This document shows, in pieces, positions 24,305-33,636 of a stretch of DNA of 53,849 nucleotides. A program made the translations under genes and the position numbers. The DNA comes from Hyphomicrobiales bacterium. GTDB lineage: Bacteria; Pseudomonadota; Alphaproteobacteria; Rhizobiales; Xanthobacteraceae. The DNA lies in contig JAFKKP010000305.1 in NCBI GenBank assembly GCA_017305515.1, positions 1 through 53,849 on the forward strand. Direction: 5' to 3'. Numbering within the stretch: the stretch's first letter is position 1; each line of letters opens with the position of its first letter. The notes beneath the pieces are model-generated. The model was not told where the DNA came from and did no database searches. It saw only the letters and a program-made list of their open reading frames with translations.

Positions 24305-24568
24305 TTAGTAGCAGCGATTCACAAGCCGCCAGCGCGGACCCCAGGGGGTCGGAACCAGACGGCGCACATAGCAGCCGCCGCCGGCATAGTAGGCCGGGCC
24401 GCCGTAATAGAAGCGCGGTCCGCCCCATCCATATCCACGCCAGCCGCCGTGCCAGCCGCCACCGTGCCAGCCACCGCCATGCCAGGCCGCGGCGGGCGTC
24501 GTCGATGCCATGGTCGCACCGCCGATTGCGGCGACCGCGGCAACTGCAAGAACGAGTTTGCGCAACAT
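24305..24568 (-). CDS. secreted His/Gly/Trp-repeat small protein
   Basis: 87 residues starting MLRKLVLAVAAVAAIGG. It has a clear signal peptide with cleavage after TPAAA. The mature part begins with tandem WHGGG units (WHGGGWHGGGWHGGW), continues with Gly/Tyr-rich GYGWGGPRFYYGGP, and ends with a short conserved-looking piece containing two cysteines (GGGCYVRRLV and NRCY). Such HGGGW proteins are common in Bradyrhizobium-type genomes and uncharacterised; clustered His suggests metal binding. The ATG at 24568 is preferred over one four codons upstream because the signal peptide starts there. It has its own terminator. Confidence 0.82.
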   Translation of the reverse strand: MLRKLVLAVAAVAAIGGATMASTTPAAAWHGGGWHGGGWHGGWRGYGWGGPRFYYGGPAYYAGGGCYVRRLVPTPWGPRWRLVNRCY

Positions 24569-24879
24569 GATCGTCTCCATTGTCTCCGGCGCAACCGCGC
24601 CGTCTGATGATGCCGCCCGTAACCGCTGTGTCGTGTGCGCCTGAGAGCGGGTTCAAGGCTCGCAACAGTAGGATTAACAACGTGAATACTGGCCGCACGT
24701 TCGCGTCAAAAACGGTTCATCTTGATGAAATCTCCGTCATCTGCGGTAAGGGAAACGCCGATGCGCTGCGGCGCGCCGCCGCTGGCGGGGCCGCTTGCCG
24801 TGGCATGCCAGCGCCGTTATAAGCGCCGCAATTCTTTCTTCCCAAGCCTCCTCAAATCTTTGTCTAAAGGACGAAATTC
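24569..24879. other. gene-free divergent region before ndk
   Basis: 311 bases between the small secreted-protein gene (-) and ndk (+). The right part holds a good ndk promoter (24795-24823). I see no further gene, repeat or RNA structure that I can support. Confidence 0.55.
24795..24823 (+). promoter_or_regulatory. putative ndk promoter
   Basis: TTGCCG at 24795-24800, exactly 17 bases of spacer, and TATAAG at 24818-24823. Transcription would begin near 24830, about 50 bases before the ndk ATG. AAAGGA in front of the ATG serves as ribosome-binding site. Confidence 0.5.
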
Positions 24880-25302
24880 ATGGCGATTGAGCGCACCTTT
24901 TCGATCATCAAGCCGGACGCGACCGCACGCAATCTGACCGGCGCGATCAATGCCATCATCGAGAAGGCGGGCCTTCGCATCGTCGCTCAAAAGCGCATCC
25001 AGATGACGCGCGCGCAGGCGGAGACGTTCTACGCCGTTCACAAGGCGCGTCCGTTTTTCGGCGAGCTGGTAGACTTCATGATTTCGGCACCCGTCGTCGT
25101 TCAGGTGCTGCAAGGCGAGGGCGCAATCGCAAAATATCGCGACGTCATGGGCGCAACCGATCCGTCGAAGGCAGCCGAAGGCACCATCCGCAAGTCGCAT
25201 GCGAAGTCGATCGGCGAGAACTCGGTCCACGGCTCGGACGCGCCGGAAACCGCAGCGATCGAAATTGCGCAGTTCTTCGCGGGTAACGAAATCGTCGGCT
25301 GA
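24880..25302 (+). CDS. ndk: nucleoside diphosphate kinase
   Basis: Balances nucleoside triphosphate pools by phosphate transfer through a phospho-histidine. 140 residues, full length. It begins [18 protein letters not shown]; the active-site motif appears as [17 protein letters not shown], with the catalytic His in NSVHGSD. The conserved [15 protein letters not shown] block is intact. It is followed after 30 bases by the TerC-family gene, so the two may be co-transcribed. Confidence 0.97.
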   Translation: MAIERTFSIIKPDATARNLTGAINAIIEKAGLRIVAQKRIQMTRAQAETFYAVHKARPFFGELVDFMISAPVVVQVLQGEGAIAKYRDVMGATDPSKAAEGTIRKSHAKSIGENSVHGSDAPETAAIEIAQFFAGNEIVG

Positions 25303-25332
25303 TTTTTCCGGCGGCGCGAGCGGGGGCTCATA

Positions 25333-26169
25333 ATGTCTTGGCTGAATCAATTTTTCGATCTCGCGACCTATACATCGCTGCTCGCGCAGTTTGAGGCCGA
25401 GATCCAGCACCCGCAATTCTGGGTCGCGCTCACCAAGATCATCTGGATCAACGTTCTGCTGTCCGGCGACAACGCGCTGGTCATCGCGCTAGCCTGCCGC
25501 GGGTTACAACCGCAGCAGCGCGTCTGGGGCATGATCCTCGGTGCCGGCGTTGCCGTCGTGCTGCGCATCATCTTCACCTTCATCGTCGTCACGCTGATGG
25601 CATTGCCGTTCCTCAAGCTGATCGGCGGGCTGGCACTCATCTACATCGCAGCCAAACTTCTCGTTCCCGAAGCGCATGACGAAGACGGCGTGGAGACGGC
25701 GGCTCATTTGTGGGCTGCGGTGCGTATCGTCGCCATCGCCGACATCATCATGAGCCTCGACAACGTGATCGCAGTGGCCGCTGCCGCCAACGGCAGCGTG
25801 ATCCTGCTGATCCTAGGTCTTGCCATCAGCATCCCGATGATCGTGGCGGGTGCGGCACTCATCATGGCGCTGCTGGATCGGTTGCCAATTCTGGTCTGGT
25901 TCGGTGCCGCGTTGCTGGGCTGGATCGCGGGAGAAGTGATCGCGACCGATCCTGCGGTGATGCCGTGGTTGCACAAAGTCCTGAGCGGCACGGTCAATCT
26001 CTCCATCGAGACCGTCTCCTCGATGTTCGGCTTTGCCCGCAATCTGCGGTTCGGCACCGATGCCGGTGAGCTTGTGCTCGGACTGCTTGGCATCGTCGTT
26101 GTCCTCGTCGTGGGTTCGATCATGCGAGGCAAGGCGATGCGTTCGGCGGACTCGGCGGCCCACGGCTGA
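25333..26169 (+). CDS. TerC-family integral membrane protein
   Basis: Polytopic inner-membrane protein of 278 residues with about seven hydrophobic helices. The two paired TerC motifs with acidic residues inside membrane helices are present: LLSGDNALVIALA near residue 45 and IIMSLDNVIAVAAAA near 140. The family (YjbE/Alx/MntP-like relatives) is linked to metal-ion handling, including manganese export; the ion cannot be told from sequence. It lies downstream of ndk. A GC-rich hairpin follows the stop. Confidence 0.9.
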   Translation: MSWLNQFFDLATYTSLLAQFEAEIQHPQFWVALTKIIWINVLLSGDNALVIALACRGLQPQQRVWGMILGAGVAVVLRIIFTFIVVTLMALPFLKLIGGLALIYIAAKLLVPEAHDEDGVETAAHLWAAVRIVAIADIIMSLDNVIAVAAAANGSVILLILGLAISIPMIVAGAALIMALLDRLPILVWFGAALLGWIAGEVIATDPAVMPWLHKVLSGTVNLSIETVSSMFGFARNLRFGTDAGELVLGLLGIVVVLVVGSIMRGKAMRSADSAAHG

Positions 26170-26185
26170 CGCAACCAAATCGCAG

Positions 26186-26203
26186 GGCGGGGCCTATCCC
26201 GCC
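26186..26203 (+). terminator. possible hairpin terminator after the TerC-family gene
   Basis: GGCGGG (26186-26191) and CCCGCC (26198-26203) form a 6-bp stem. Only TT follows at once, with a T-run further on (26217-26221), so termination would be partial. Confidence 0.3.
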
Positions 26204-26318
26204 TTGCGCGCCCGAATTTTTCGTGTTGGGATCGTGCCCGCAATCGGATTTGGGCCGTTCGGCTGTGCGCTTGGTCGTTGAACAGAACGCTTTAATTCTT
26301 GAAGCCCGCGAGTGGCGT

Positions 26319-26349
26319 GGCACGCGAACAGCGTGACCGCGCTTTTTTT
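26319..26349 (+). terminator. terminator-like hairpin in the cold-shock gene leader
   Basis: GGCACGC (26319-26325) pairs with GCGTGACC (26331-26338) with one bulged base and a 5-base loop, followed by GCGC and a run of seven Ts (26343-26349). It lies 25 bases before the cold-shock gene start. It may end upstream transcripts or act as an attenuator. Confidence 0.45.
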
Positions 26350-26374
26350 GTATCCAGACCTCAAGGAGACCGAC

Positions 26375-26578
26375 GTGGCAAAAGGCACCGTCAAATGGTT
26401 CAACCCGACCAAAGGCTACGGGTTCATCAAGCCGGACCAGGGAGACAAGGACGTGTTCGTCCACATCTCCGCGGTCGAACGCGCAGGGCTTTCCTCGCTT
26501 AACGAAAATCAGGTGATCGAATACGAGCTTGTCGAAAATCGCGGCAAGCAGTCGGCGGAAAATCTGAAAGTGAAGTGA
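26375..26578 (+). CDS. cold-shock domain protein (CspA family)
   Basis: Single-domain OB-fold RNA chaperone of 67 residues. Both RNA-binding motifs are intact: KGYGFIKP (RNP1) and VFVHISAV (RNP2), after [12 protein letters not shown]. The start is GTG at 26375, set by AAGGAG six bases upstream; longer in-frame starts would add a non-family N-terminus. The gene has a long leader with a terminator-like hairpin, and a strong terminator follows. It sits in a convergent arrangement with purN. Confidence 0.95.
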   Translation: MAKGTVKWFNPTKGYGFIKPDQGDKDVFVHISAVERAGLSSLNENQVIEYELVENRGKQSAENLKVK

Positions 26579-26615
26579 GCGGTTGCGCTCGTCTCAAGAT
26601 GTTCAAAGACTTTGT

Positions 26616-26645
26616 CCCCGGCAAATAGCCGGGGTTTTATTTTGG
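26616..26645 (+). terminator. intrinsic terminator after the cold-shock gene
   Basis: CCCCGGC (26616-26622) and GCCGGGG (26628-26634) form a 7-bp perfect stem with a 5-base loop, followed by TTTTATTTT. Confidence 0.9.
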
Positions 26646-26653
26646 CGTTGCGG

Positions 26654-27250
26654 CTACGCGGCCGGTGATTTGAATTGTCCGCTCGCGACAAGGCGCAGCG
26701 CCTCGGGATAAATCCGGTGCTCGACGCCGAGAACGCGCTTCGCAAGGGTCTCCGGCGTATCGCCGGGCATCACCGGCACATCGCCCTGCATGACGATCGG
26801 GCCGGAATCCATCTCCGGCACCACGAAATGCACGGTCGCACCGTGAATTTTCACGCCGTCGGCCAGCGCGCGTTCATGCGTATGCAGCCCCTTGTATGAA
26901 GGCAACAGCGCGGGATGGATATTGAGCATTCTGCCCTGCCACTGCTGCACGAACCACGGCGTCAGAAGCCGCATGAAGCCTGCAAGGCAAACCAGTTCGA
27001 TCTTCTGCGCGACAAGCGTGTCGTTGAGTTTGTGCTCGAACGCCTCGCGGTCCTTGCCGAAGGATTTGCTTTCGATCGTCAGCGTCTCGATGCCCGCTTT
27101 GCTGGCGAATGCGAGGCCGGGAGCGCCCGCCACGTTGGAAATCACCAGCACAATGTCGGCGGGATAGTCGGAGGCTTTCGCAGCTTCGACCAGCGCCGTC
27201 ATGTTCGATCCGCGCCCGGAAATCAGGATGGCGACGCGGCGCTTGCTCAT
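26654..27250 (-). CDS. purN: phosphoribosylglycinamide formyltransferase
   Basis: Third step of purine synthesis: transfers formyl from 10-formyl-tetrahydrofolate to GAR. 198 residues. It begins KRRVAILISGRGSNMTAL. The catalytic loop is NIHPALLPSYKGLHTHERAL (Asn and His), and the Asp is in PEMDSGPIVMQ. It lies directly downstream of purM with only one base between the purM stop and the purN ATG, the standard purMN operon. Confidence 0.97.
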   Translation of the reverse strand: MSKRRVAILISGRGSNMTALVEAAKASDYPADIVLVISNVAGAPGLAFASKAGIETLTIESKSFGKDREAFEHKLNDTLVAQKIELVCLAGFMRLLTPWFVQQWQGRMLNIHPALLPSYKGLHTHERALADGVKIHGATVHFVVPEMDSGPIVMQGDVPVMPGDTPETLAKRVLGVEHRIYPEALRLVASGQFKSPAA

Positions 27251-27251
27251 G

Positions 27252-28325
27252 TCATTCCGCCAGATCGAGGTGGCCGCTGTAAATCACGCGCTCGCCGTCC
27301 TTCACCTCGACCACTTCGCCGAGATCGGCGACCTTCTCGCCGCTGGCGGCGAACGCGTCCATGACCTCGACCAGCTTCTCGCGCCTGACGATGGCGATCA
27401 TGCCGATGCCGCAGTTGAAGGTGCGCAGCATTTCGAGTTCGGCGATATTGCCTTCGCGTGCGAGCCATTTGAAGACGGGCAGCACCGGCACGGCGGAAAG
27501 ATCGATGCGGACGCCGAGATGCTTCGGCAGCACGCGCGGAATGTTGTCGGTGAAGCCGCCGCCGGTGATATGCGCCAGTCCCTTGATGCCGCCGGTCTCG
27601 CGGATCGCGCGCAGGCAGGACAGCACATAAAGTTTTGTCGGAGTCAGCAGCGCGCCGCCGAGCGTCATTACAGGCGCGAAGGGCGCGGGCGCGTCGAACG
27701 CAACGCCGGATTTCTCGACGACTTTTCTCACCAGCGAGAAACCGTTGGAGTGAACGCCGGAGGAGGCGAGGCCGATCACCGCGTCGCCTGCTGCGATGTC
27801 TTTCGCCGGCAATAGCGTGCCGCGTTCTGCCGCACCGACAGCGAAGCCTGCAAGATCGTAGTCGCCGTCTTTATAGAGACCGGGCATTTCGGCAGTCTCG
27901 CCGCCGATCAGCGCGCAGCCGGATTCACGGCAGCCTTCCGCGATTCCTGCGACGATGGCGGCCGTCGCTTCCGGATCGAGCTTGCCGCAGGCGAAGTAGT
28001 CGAGAAAGAACAGCGGCTCCGCGCCTTGCACCACGAGATCGTTGACGCTCATGGCGACGAGATCGACGCCGATGCCGTTGTGAATGCCCGTGTCGATGGC
28101 GATCTTGACCTTGGTGCCGACGCCATCGGTTGCCGCGACCAGCACCGGATCCTTGAAACCCGCAGCCTTCAGATCGAACAACCCGCCGAAGCCGCCGATT
28201 TCCGCATCCGCACCCGCGCGCGCGGTCGCGCGCACCAGCGGCTTGATCATATCGACCAGCCGGTTTCCGGCGTCGATATCGACGCCGGCATCAGCATAGG
28301 AAAGGCCGGATTTCTTATCGGTCAT
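27252..28325 (-). CDS. purM: phosphoribosylformylglycinamidine cyclo-ligase
   Basis: ATP-dependent ring closure forming AIR in purine synthesis. 357 residues. Motifs are [19 protein letters not shown] at the N-terminus, [39 protein letters not shown] and [16 protein letters not shown]. First gene of purM-purN. It is divergent from the CDP-alcohol phosphatidyltransferase gene across 182 bases in which I see no clear operator or riboswitch. Confidence 0.97.
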   Translation of the reverse strand: MTDKKSGLSYADAGVDIDAGNRLVDMIKPLVRATARAGADAEIGGFGGLFDLKAAGFKDPVLVAATDGVGTKVKIAIDTGIHNGIGVDLVAMSVNDLVVQGAEPLFFLDYFACGKLDPEATAAIVAGIAEGCRESGCALIGGETAEMPGLYKDGDYDLAGFAVGAAERGTLLPAKDIAAGDAVIGLASSGVHSNGFSLVRKVVEKSGVAFDAPAPFAPVMTLGGALLTPTKLYVLSCLRAIRETGGIKGLAHITGGGFTDNIPRVLPKHLGVRIDLSAVPVLPVFKWLAREGNIAELEMLRTFNCGIGMIAIVRREKLVEVMDAFAASGEKVADLGEVVEVKDGERVIYSGHLDLAE

Positions 28326-28507
28326 GCCGCTCGTCCGAGATCAAGCCGGTGGTTACGTCGGATTCAGTGCCCGCGCAATGCCTTACGAAATAGAGCAAAA
28401 CCGGCTGTGCATAGTGTGGTCAGCGCCGGTCAGACCCAATTCCGAAGGCCAAATCCCTTGCGTGCGAACGGGCCGTTGCTAAAAAGCTCCGAGCCGGGAA
28501 AAGTCGC

Positions 28508-29053
28508 GTGAATCTGCCCAATATCATCACCCTGATGCGCATCATTCTGGTGCCGGTCATCATTTGGGCGATTGCCTCGCATCAGATGAAGCTGGCATTC
28601 GCGATTTTCATCGTCGCGGGCGTCAGCGACGCCATCGACGGTTTTCTCGCCAAGCGTTTCAACATGGTGACGGAGATCGGCGCGCTGCTCGATCCGGTCG
28701 CCGACAAGGCGCTTCTGGTGTCGATCTACATGACGCTCGGCATTTCGGGCAGCATTCCCGGATGGCTCGTGATTCTGGTCGTGTCGCGTGACGTGATGAT
28801 CGTGGGCGCGGTCATCATCTCCTGGCTTCTGCAAAATCCGATTCCGATGAATCCTCTGATGGTGTCGAAACTGAACACCGCCGCACAGGTTGCCTTCGCG
28901 GCACTTGTGCTCGCGTCTCTCGGATTCGGCTTCGAGGCGGCCGCATTCGAGACCATCTTGATGATTGCCGTTGCCGTGCTCACCTCGCTGTCGATGGTGT
29001 TCTATCTGATCGAGTGGACGCGGCACATGAGCACGACGGAGCCGAGCCCGTGA
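28508..29053 (+). CDS. CDP-alcohol phosphatidyltransferase family protein (PgsA-like)
   Basis: Membrane enzyme of the phospholipid head-group transferase family; most similar in layout to phosphatidylglycerophosphate synthase or cardiolipin synthase C-type enzymes. 181 residues with about five hydrophobic helices. The catalytic signature D-x2-D-G-x2-A-(R/K)-x8-11-G-x3-D-x3-D is seen as SDAIDGFLAKRF ... GALLDPVADK. The start is GTG at 28508, beginning MNLPNIITLMRI, the family N-terminus. Its stop overlaps the hdaA start (GTGA), so it is translationally coupled to the replication regulator. The exact alcohol substrate is not readable. Confidence 0.9.
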   Translation: MNLPNIITLMRIILVPVIIWAIASHQMKLAFAIFIVAGVSDAIDGFLAKRFNMVTEIGALLDPVADKALLVSIYMTLGISGSIPGWLVILVVSRDVMIVGAVIISWLLQNPIPMNPLMVSKLNTAAQVAFAALVLASLGFGFEAAAFETILMIAVAVLTSLSMVFYLIEWTRHMSTTEPSP

Positions 29054-29739
29054 GCGTGGCGCTGCGCAAACCGCCGCGTCAGCTTGCGCTTGCGCTGCCG
29101 CACGAGGAAAGCCTGTCGCGAGAAAATTTCCTCGAAGGGCCGTGCAACGCACATGCGCTCGCGCTCGTGGAATCCTGGCCGGACTGGCCGAACAGGATCA
29201 TGCTGCTGGCGGGCCCCGAAGGCTGCGGCAAAAGCCATCTCGCTGCGATCTGGGCCGACATCGCCGGTGCTCGCACCATCTCCGCGCATTCACTGACGAC
29301 GGAAAACGTGCCGGTGTCGCTGGCGACCGGCGCGCTGGTGATCGACGATCTCGATCCTTCGACCTTCGATATGCACGCGCTGTTTCATCTTCTCAATCTG
29401 GCGCGCGAAGACGGCGCTTACGTTCTGCTGATGTGCCGTCTTCCGCAGACGCTGTTCGATATTGAACTGCGCGATCTGCGCTCAAGGTTGCGCGCGATCC
29501 CGACCATTGCGATGGACGCGCCGGACGACATGCTGTTCCGCGCGCTGATCGTGAAGTTCTGCGCCGACCGGCAGATGAACGTGGACGAGGCGCTGGTGAG
29601 CTATCTCGCCACTCATATCGAGCGATCCGTGACCGCGGCGCGGCGCGCGGTCGCATTGCTGGACACCGAGGCATTGCGTCTGCGGCGTCCTGTCACGCGC
29701 GCGCTTGCCGCCGAGTTGCTGCGCGGAACGGCGGTCTGA
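29050..29739 (+). CDS. hdaA: DnaA-related regulator HdaA
   Basis: AAA+ protein homologous to the DnaA ATPase domain but lacking the DNA-binding domain. With the sliding clamp it promotes ATP hydrolysis by DnaA and prevents over-initiation (shown for E. coli Hda and Caulobacter HdaA). 229 residues. A clamp-binding-like motif QLALALP is at residues 11-17, and Walker A GPEGCGKS at 55-62. The Walker B region reads ALVIDDLD and the arginine-rich C-terminal lid follows. The GTG at 29050 overlaps the previous stop by four bases. Neighbourhood with ppk and ppx is common in alphaproteobacteria. Confidence 0.92.
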   Translation: MSVALRKPPRQLALALPHEESLSRENFLEGPCNAHALALVESWPDWPNRIMLLAGPEGCGKSHLAAIWADIAGARTISAHSLTTENVPVSLATGALVIDDLDPSTFDMHALFHLLNLAREDGAYVLLMCRLPQTLFDIELRDLRSRLRAIPTIAMDAPDDMLFRALIVKFCADRQMNVDEALVSYLATHIERSVTAARRAVALLDTEALRLRRPVTRALAAELLRGTAV

Positions 29740-29816
29740 CCCCGCAACTTATTGGCACTCCAGCCATTAAGCCTGCCGCCGCATAAGCCTTGGCCGGTCG
29801 GGCTTCTTGGCCCATC

Positions 29817-29834
29817 ATGTCATCGAAACGTCAT
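29817..29834 (+). promoter_or_regulatory. candidate Pho box upstream of ppk
   Basis: Two imperfect 7-mers in direct repeat with 11-base period: ATGTCAT (29817-29823), four bases, ACGTCAT (29828-29834). The PhoB consensus is CTGTCAT-N4-CTGTCAT. It ends 69 bases before the ppk ATG. Two palindromic bases later a small hairpin GCGGGTT/AACCCGC (29866-29883) precedes the gene. Confidence 0.45.
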
Positions 29835-29903
29835 GGCGCTGGCACATGCTCCGCCGCGCATGACGGCGGGTTTCGCAACCCGCAACGACATTGGACGCAA
29901 TCG

Positions 29904-32102
29904 ATGGATTCCGGTCAAGCTATTGTAAAAAAAGAACAAATTGAGGAATCCGCGAGCGCGATGCCGGTGGCCCAAAGCCCTGTGCGCTTCATCAACCGCG
30001 AACTGTCCTGGCTGCATTTCAACCGCCGCGTCCTCGAGGAGGCGGTCAACCCGCATCACCCGGCGTTGGAGCGCGTCCGGTTTCTGTCGATCTCAGCCAA
30101 CAACCTCGATGAATTCTTCATGGTGCGCGTGGCGGGCCTCAAGGCGCAGGTGCGCGAAGGCATCGCCGAGCGCAGTCCCGATGGCGCAACGCCGTCCGAG
30201 CAACTTGCACGGATCAACGAGACCGTGTCGAAGCTCGCCACCGATCAGCAGGCGATCTGGCGTGATTTGCGCGTGATCCTCGCCGCAGTCGGCATCGTGC
30301 TGGTCGACGGCAAGGATGTCAGCAAGTCCGAAGCGGCGTGGATCGAGGATCATTTCCTCCATCACATCTTTCCGCTGCTGACGCCGCTTGCGATCGATCC
30401 CGCGCATCCGTTCCCGTTCATTCCCTCGCTCGGCTTTACGATTGCGCTTCAGCTTGCGCGCGCCTCCGACGGCAAGGCGATGAACGCGCTGATCCGCATG
30501 CCGAGCAAGATCGACCGTTTCATCAGGCTGCCCGCAGGCAAAGACAGCGCGGTTCGGCTGATTACGCTGGAGCAGGCGACGAGCCTGTTCATCGGGCGGT
30601 TGTTTCCGGGTTACACGGTGAAGGGGCAGGGTTCGTTCCGCGTAATCCGCGATTCAGAACTGGAAATCGAGGAAGAAGCCGAAGACCTCGTGCGTCTGTT
30701 CGAGACCGCATTGAAACGCCGCCGCCGCGGGTCGGTGATCCGTCTTGAGATCGAAGCCACCATGCCGGCTGAACTGCGCGCCTTCGTGCAGCGCGCGCTT
30801 GCCGTCGCCGATGACGAAATGCTGATCGTCGATGGCGTGCTGGCGATGAATGAACTGTCGCAACTCACCCGACTCGACCGGCCCGACCTCGAGTTCACGC
30901 CTTACGTGCCGCGCCATCCCGAACGCGTGCGCGACCACGGCGGCGATATTTTCGCGGCCATTCGCCAGAAGGACCTGGTCGTTCATCACCCTTATGAGTC
31001 ATTCGATGTGGTCGTGCAGTTCCTGCAGCAGGCGGCGCGCGATCCGGATGTGGTTGCGATCAAGCAGACACTGTATCGCACCTCGCGCGATTCACCGATC
31101 GTGCGCACGCTGGCCGAAGCCGCCGAAGCCGGAAAATCCGTGACGGCACTTGTCGAGTTGAAAGCGCGGTTCGACGAGGAAGCGAATATCCGCTGGGCGC
31201 GCGACCTTGAGCGCGCCGGCGTGCAGGTTGTGTACGGCTTTCTCGAACTGAAGACCCACGCCAAACTGTCGTTGGTGGTGCGCCGCGAGGGCGCCGATCT
31301 TGTGACCTATGTTCACACCGGCACCGGCAACTATCATCCGGTAACGGCGCGCATCTATACCGACCTGTCGTATTTCACGTCGGACCCCGTCATCGGCCGC
31401 GATGCGGCGCGGGTGTTCAACTACATCACCGGCTATGCGGAGCCGAAGGACATCGAGAAGATGGCGGTTTCGCCGATCACGCTGCGCAAGCGGATTCTCG
31501 ATCATATTCACGACGAGGCGAAGCACGCGCGAAACGGCAAGCCGGGCGCGATCTGGATGAAGATGAACTCGCTGGTCGATCCGGAGATCATCGACGCGCT
31601 TTATGATGCGTCGAATGCCGGCGTCTCAATCGAACTCATCATTCGCGGCATCTGCTGCCTGCGTCCCGGCATCGCGGGGCTATCGGAAAATATTCGCGTC
31701 AAATCGATCATCGGCCGGTTTCTGGAACACGGGCGAATCTATTGTTTCGGCATGGGACATGGCCTGCCGAGCGAAAAGTCGGCTGTGTATATCTCCTCGG
31801 CCGATATGATGCCGCGTAATCTCGACCGGCGAGTCGAGATATTGTGTCCATTGCAGAATCCCACGGTTCATCAGCAGGTTCTCGAACAGATCATGGTCGC
31901 GAACCTGAAAGACAATGAGCAGAGCTGGCAACTGTTGCCCGATGGGTCGTCAACCCGTATGAAGGCCGCGAAAGGCGAGGAGCCTTTCAACGTGCACAAT
32001 TACTTCATGACAAACCCGAGTCTGTCAGGCCGTGGAAAGTCGCTTAAAGAATCTTCGCCGCGTCGTCTTACGCGCCGTTCGGAGCGTCAATCCCCCGCCT
32101 GA
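29904..32102 (+). CDS. ppk: polyphosphate kinase 1
   Basis: Reversibly makes polyphosphate from ATP at the membrane. 732 residues. The N-terminal domain includes [19 protein letters not shown] and [17 protein letters not shown]. The catalytic core has the phospho-acceptor His in [13 protein letters not shown] (about His452) and the second His in [14 protein letters not shown] (about His471). The ATG at 29904 is used because the upstream in-frame extension to 29790 is unlike PPK and contains the Pho-box-like site. The 3' end overlaps ppx by 71 bases. ppk-ppx form a polyphosphate synthesis/degradation pair. Confidence 0.96.
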   Translation: MDSGQAIVKKEQIEESASAMPVAQSPVRFINRELSWLHFNRRVLEEAVNPHHPALERVRFLSISANNLDEFFMVRVAGLKAQVREGIAERSPDGATPSEQLARINETVSKLATDQQAIWRDLRVILAAVGIVLVDGKDVSKSEAAWIEDHFLHHIFPLLTPLAIDPAHPFPFIPSLGFTIALQLARASDGKAMNALIRMPSKIDRFIRLPAGKDSAVRLITLEQATSLFIGRLFPGYTVKGQGSFRVIRDSELEIEEEAEDLVRLFETALKRRRRGSVIRLEIEATMPAELRAFVQRALAVADDEMLIVDGVLAMNELSQLTRLDRPDLEFTPYVPRHPERVRDHGGDIFAAIRQKDLVVHHPYESFDVVVQFLQQAARDPDVVAIKQTLYRTSRDSPIVRTLAEAAEAGKSVTALVELKARFDEEANIRWARDLERAGVQVVYGFLELKTHAKLSLVVRREGADLVTYVHTGTGNYHPVTARIYTDLSYFTSDPVIGRDAARVFNYITGYAEPKDIEKMAVSPITLRKRILDHIHDEAKHARNGKPGAIWMKMNSLVDPEIIDALYDASNAGVSIELIIRGICCLRPGIAGLSENIRVKSIIGRFLEHGRIYCFGMGHGLPSEKSAVYISSADMMPRNLDRRVEILCPLQNPTVHQQVLEQIMVANLKDNEQSWQLLPDGSSTRMKAAKGEEPFNVHNYFMTNPSLSGRGKSLKESSPRRLTRRSERQSPA

Positions 32103-33636
32103 GCCGGCGGCCCGCGGCCGCGCGCGCGAGCGCAAGTCCGCGCATCGTGCGCGTTCGAGCAAGATCGCGATCATCGACATCGGATCGAATTCCGTCCGCC
32201 TCGTTGTCTATGAGGACCGGACGCGCAACCTGTCGGCCATCTTCAACGAGAAGACGCTGTGCGGCCTCGGCCGCGAAGTGCAGTCGACGGGGCTGCTTGC
32301 CGCCGACGCCGTCGAAAAGGCTTTCGCAGCCCTTAAGCGTTTCAAGGCGCTCTGCCGTATCATGCACGTCGAAGACGTTCATGCGATTGCCACCGCTGCC
32401 TGCCGCGACGCCACCAACGGGCCGGAATTCATTGCGAAGGCCGAGCGCATCTGCGGCTGTTCGATTGAAATTCTATCCGGCGCACGCGAGGCGAAACTGT
32501 CGGCGCTCGGCGTGGCCTCCGGCGTCTATAAGCCCGACGGTATTGTCGGCGATCTCGGCGGCGGTTCGCTCGAACTCGTCGATGTGCGCGGTCATCGCAT
32601 CCGCAACGGGCTGACGCTGCCGCTCGGCGGGCTTGCCTTGCAGGACGCCTCGCAGAAATCGCTCAAGAAGGCGGAAAAGATCGTCGCGTCGAAAATCGTC
32701 GGCCTGCCGCAACTCAAGGCCGGGAAGGGCCGCAATTTCTACGCGGTGGGCGGCACATGGCGCGCGCTCGCACGCATTCACATCATCCAGAGCGGCTATC
32801 CGCTGCATGTGATGCACGGCTACACCATTCCGGCCGAAGACGCGCTCGACTTCGTCAAGCGGCTGCGGCGTCTCGCAGCCAACAACATTCTCGCCGACAT
32901 CGAAACCGTCGCGGACGCGCGCCGTCCGTTGCTCACTTATGCGGCGCTCGTGCTCGAATACATCATCCGCGTTGCGAAACCGAAGACCATCGTGTTCTCG
33001 ACCTTCGGTGTGCGTGAAGGATTGCTGTTCGAGATGCTGCCGGAGCGCGAGCAGACGCGGGACGGCCTGATTTCCGCTGCGGAAAGTCTGAACCTGCTGC
33101 GGTCGCGCTCGCCGCGCCACGCCGAGGATCTGATCGGCTGGACCGATCGCCTTGTGCGCGTCTCCGGCATTCGCGAAAACGACGAGGAGCGCCGTCTGCG
33201 TCACGCGGCATGTCTGATGTCAGACATCGGTTGGCGCGCGCATCCCGATTATCGCGGCGAGCAGTCGCTCAACATCATTACAAACGCGAATTTCGGCGCG
33301 GTCAGCCACGAAGATCGCGCCTTCTTGGCGCTTGCGGTGTTCTATCGCTATGCAGGCCTCAACGCCGAGAATGAAGCGCCGGAAGTGATCCGCGAACTTG
33401 TCGCGCCTGCGATGGTCGAGCGCGCGCGGCTGATCGGCGCGATGTTCCGCGTCGCATTTCTGATTTCAGCCGCGCAGACCGGCGTGCTCCAGCACACGCA
33501 TTTCCGCAATCAGGGCCGCAAGCTGCTTCTGGTGTTCGACCGCAAGGTGGTCGATCTCGCCGCCGACCGCGTCGGCAATCGCTTCCGGCAGTTCGCAAGG
33601 CTGATCGGACGCGGCAGCGCGGTGGTGAAGAACTAG
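32032..33636 (+). CDS. ppx: exopolyphosphatase (Ppx/GppA family)
   Basis: Hydrolyses polyphosphate from the ends, or the pppGpp 5' phosphate; the two functions cannot be told apart here. 534 residues. Actin-like ATPase motifs are [17 protein letters not shown] (about residue 45) and [12 protein letters not shown]; the C-terminal helical domain starts about 320. The start must be the GTG at 32032: between it and the IDIGSN motif no other ATG, GTG or TTG occurs in frame. So the protein carries a roughly 43-residue Arg-rich N-terminal extension and overlaps ppk by 71 bases. The stop overlaps the convergent rnd stop by four bases. Confidence 0.94.
   Translation: MESRLKNLRRVVLRAVRSVNPPPEPAARGRARERKSAHRARSSKIAIIDIGSNSVRLVVYEDRTRNLSAIFNEKTLCGLGREVQSTGLLAADAVEKAFAALKRFKALCRIMHVEDVHAIATAACRDATNGPEFIAKAERICGCSIEILSGAREAKLSALGVASGVYKPDGIVGDLGGGSLELVDVRGHRIRNGLTLPLGGLALQDASQKSLKKAEKIVASKIVGLPQLKAGKGRNFYAVGGTWRALARIHIIQSGYPLHVMHGYTIPAEDALDFVKRLRRLAANNILADIETVADARRPLLTYAALVLEYIIRVAKPKTIVFSTFGVREGLLFEMLPEREQTRDGLISAAESLNLLRSRSPRHAEDLIGWTDRLVRVSGIRENDEERRLRHAACLMSDIGWRAHPDYRGEQSLNIITNANFGAVSHEDRAFLALAVFYRYAGLNAENEAPEVIRELVAPAMVERARLIGAMFRVAFLISAAQTGVLQHTHFRNQGRKLLLVFDRKVVDLAADRVGNRFRQFARLIGRGSAVVKN

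Noticed and set aside
32473..33204. Minus-strand frame over ppx
   Set aside because: Shadow of ppx; the two overlapping long frames cannot both be supported and the plus-strand one has clear Ppx motifs.
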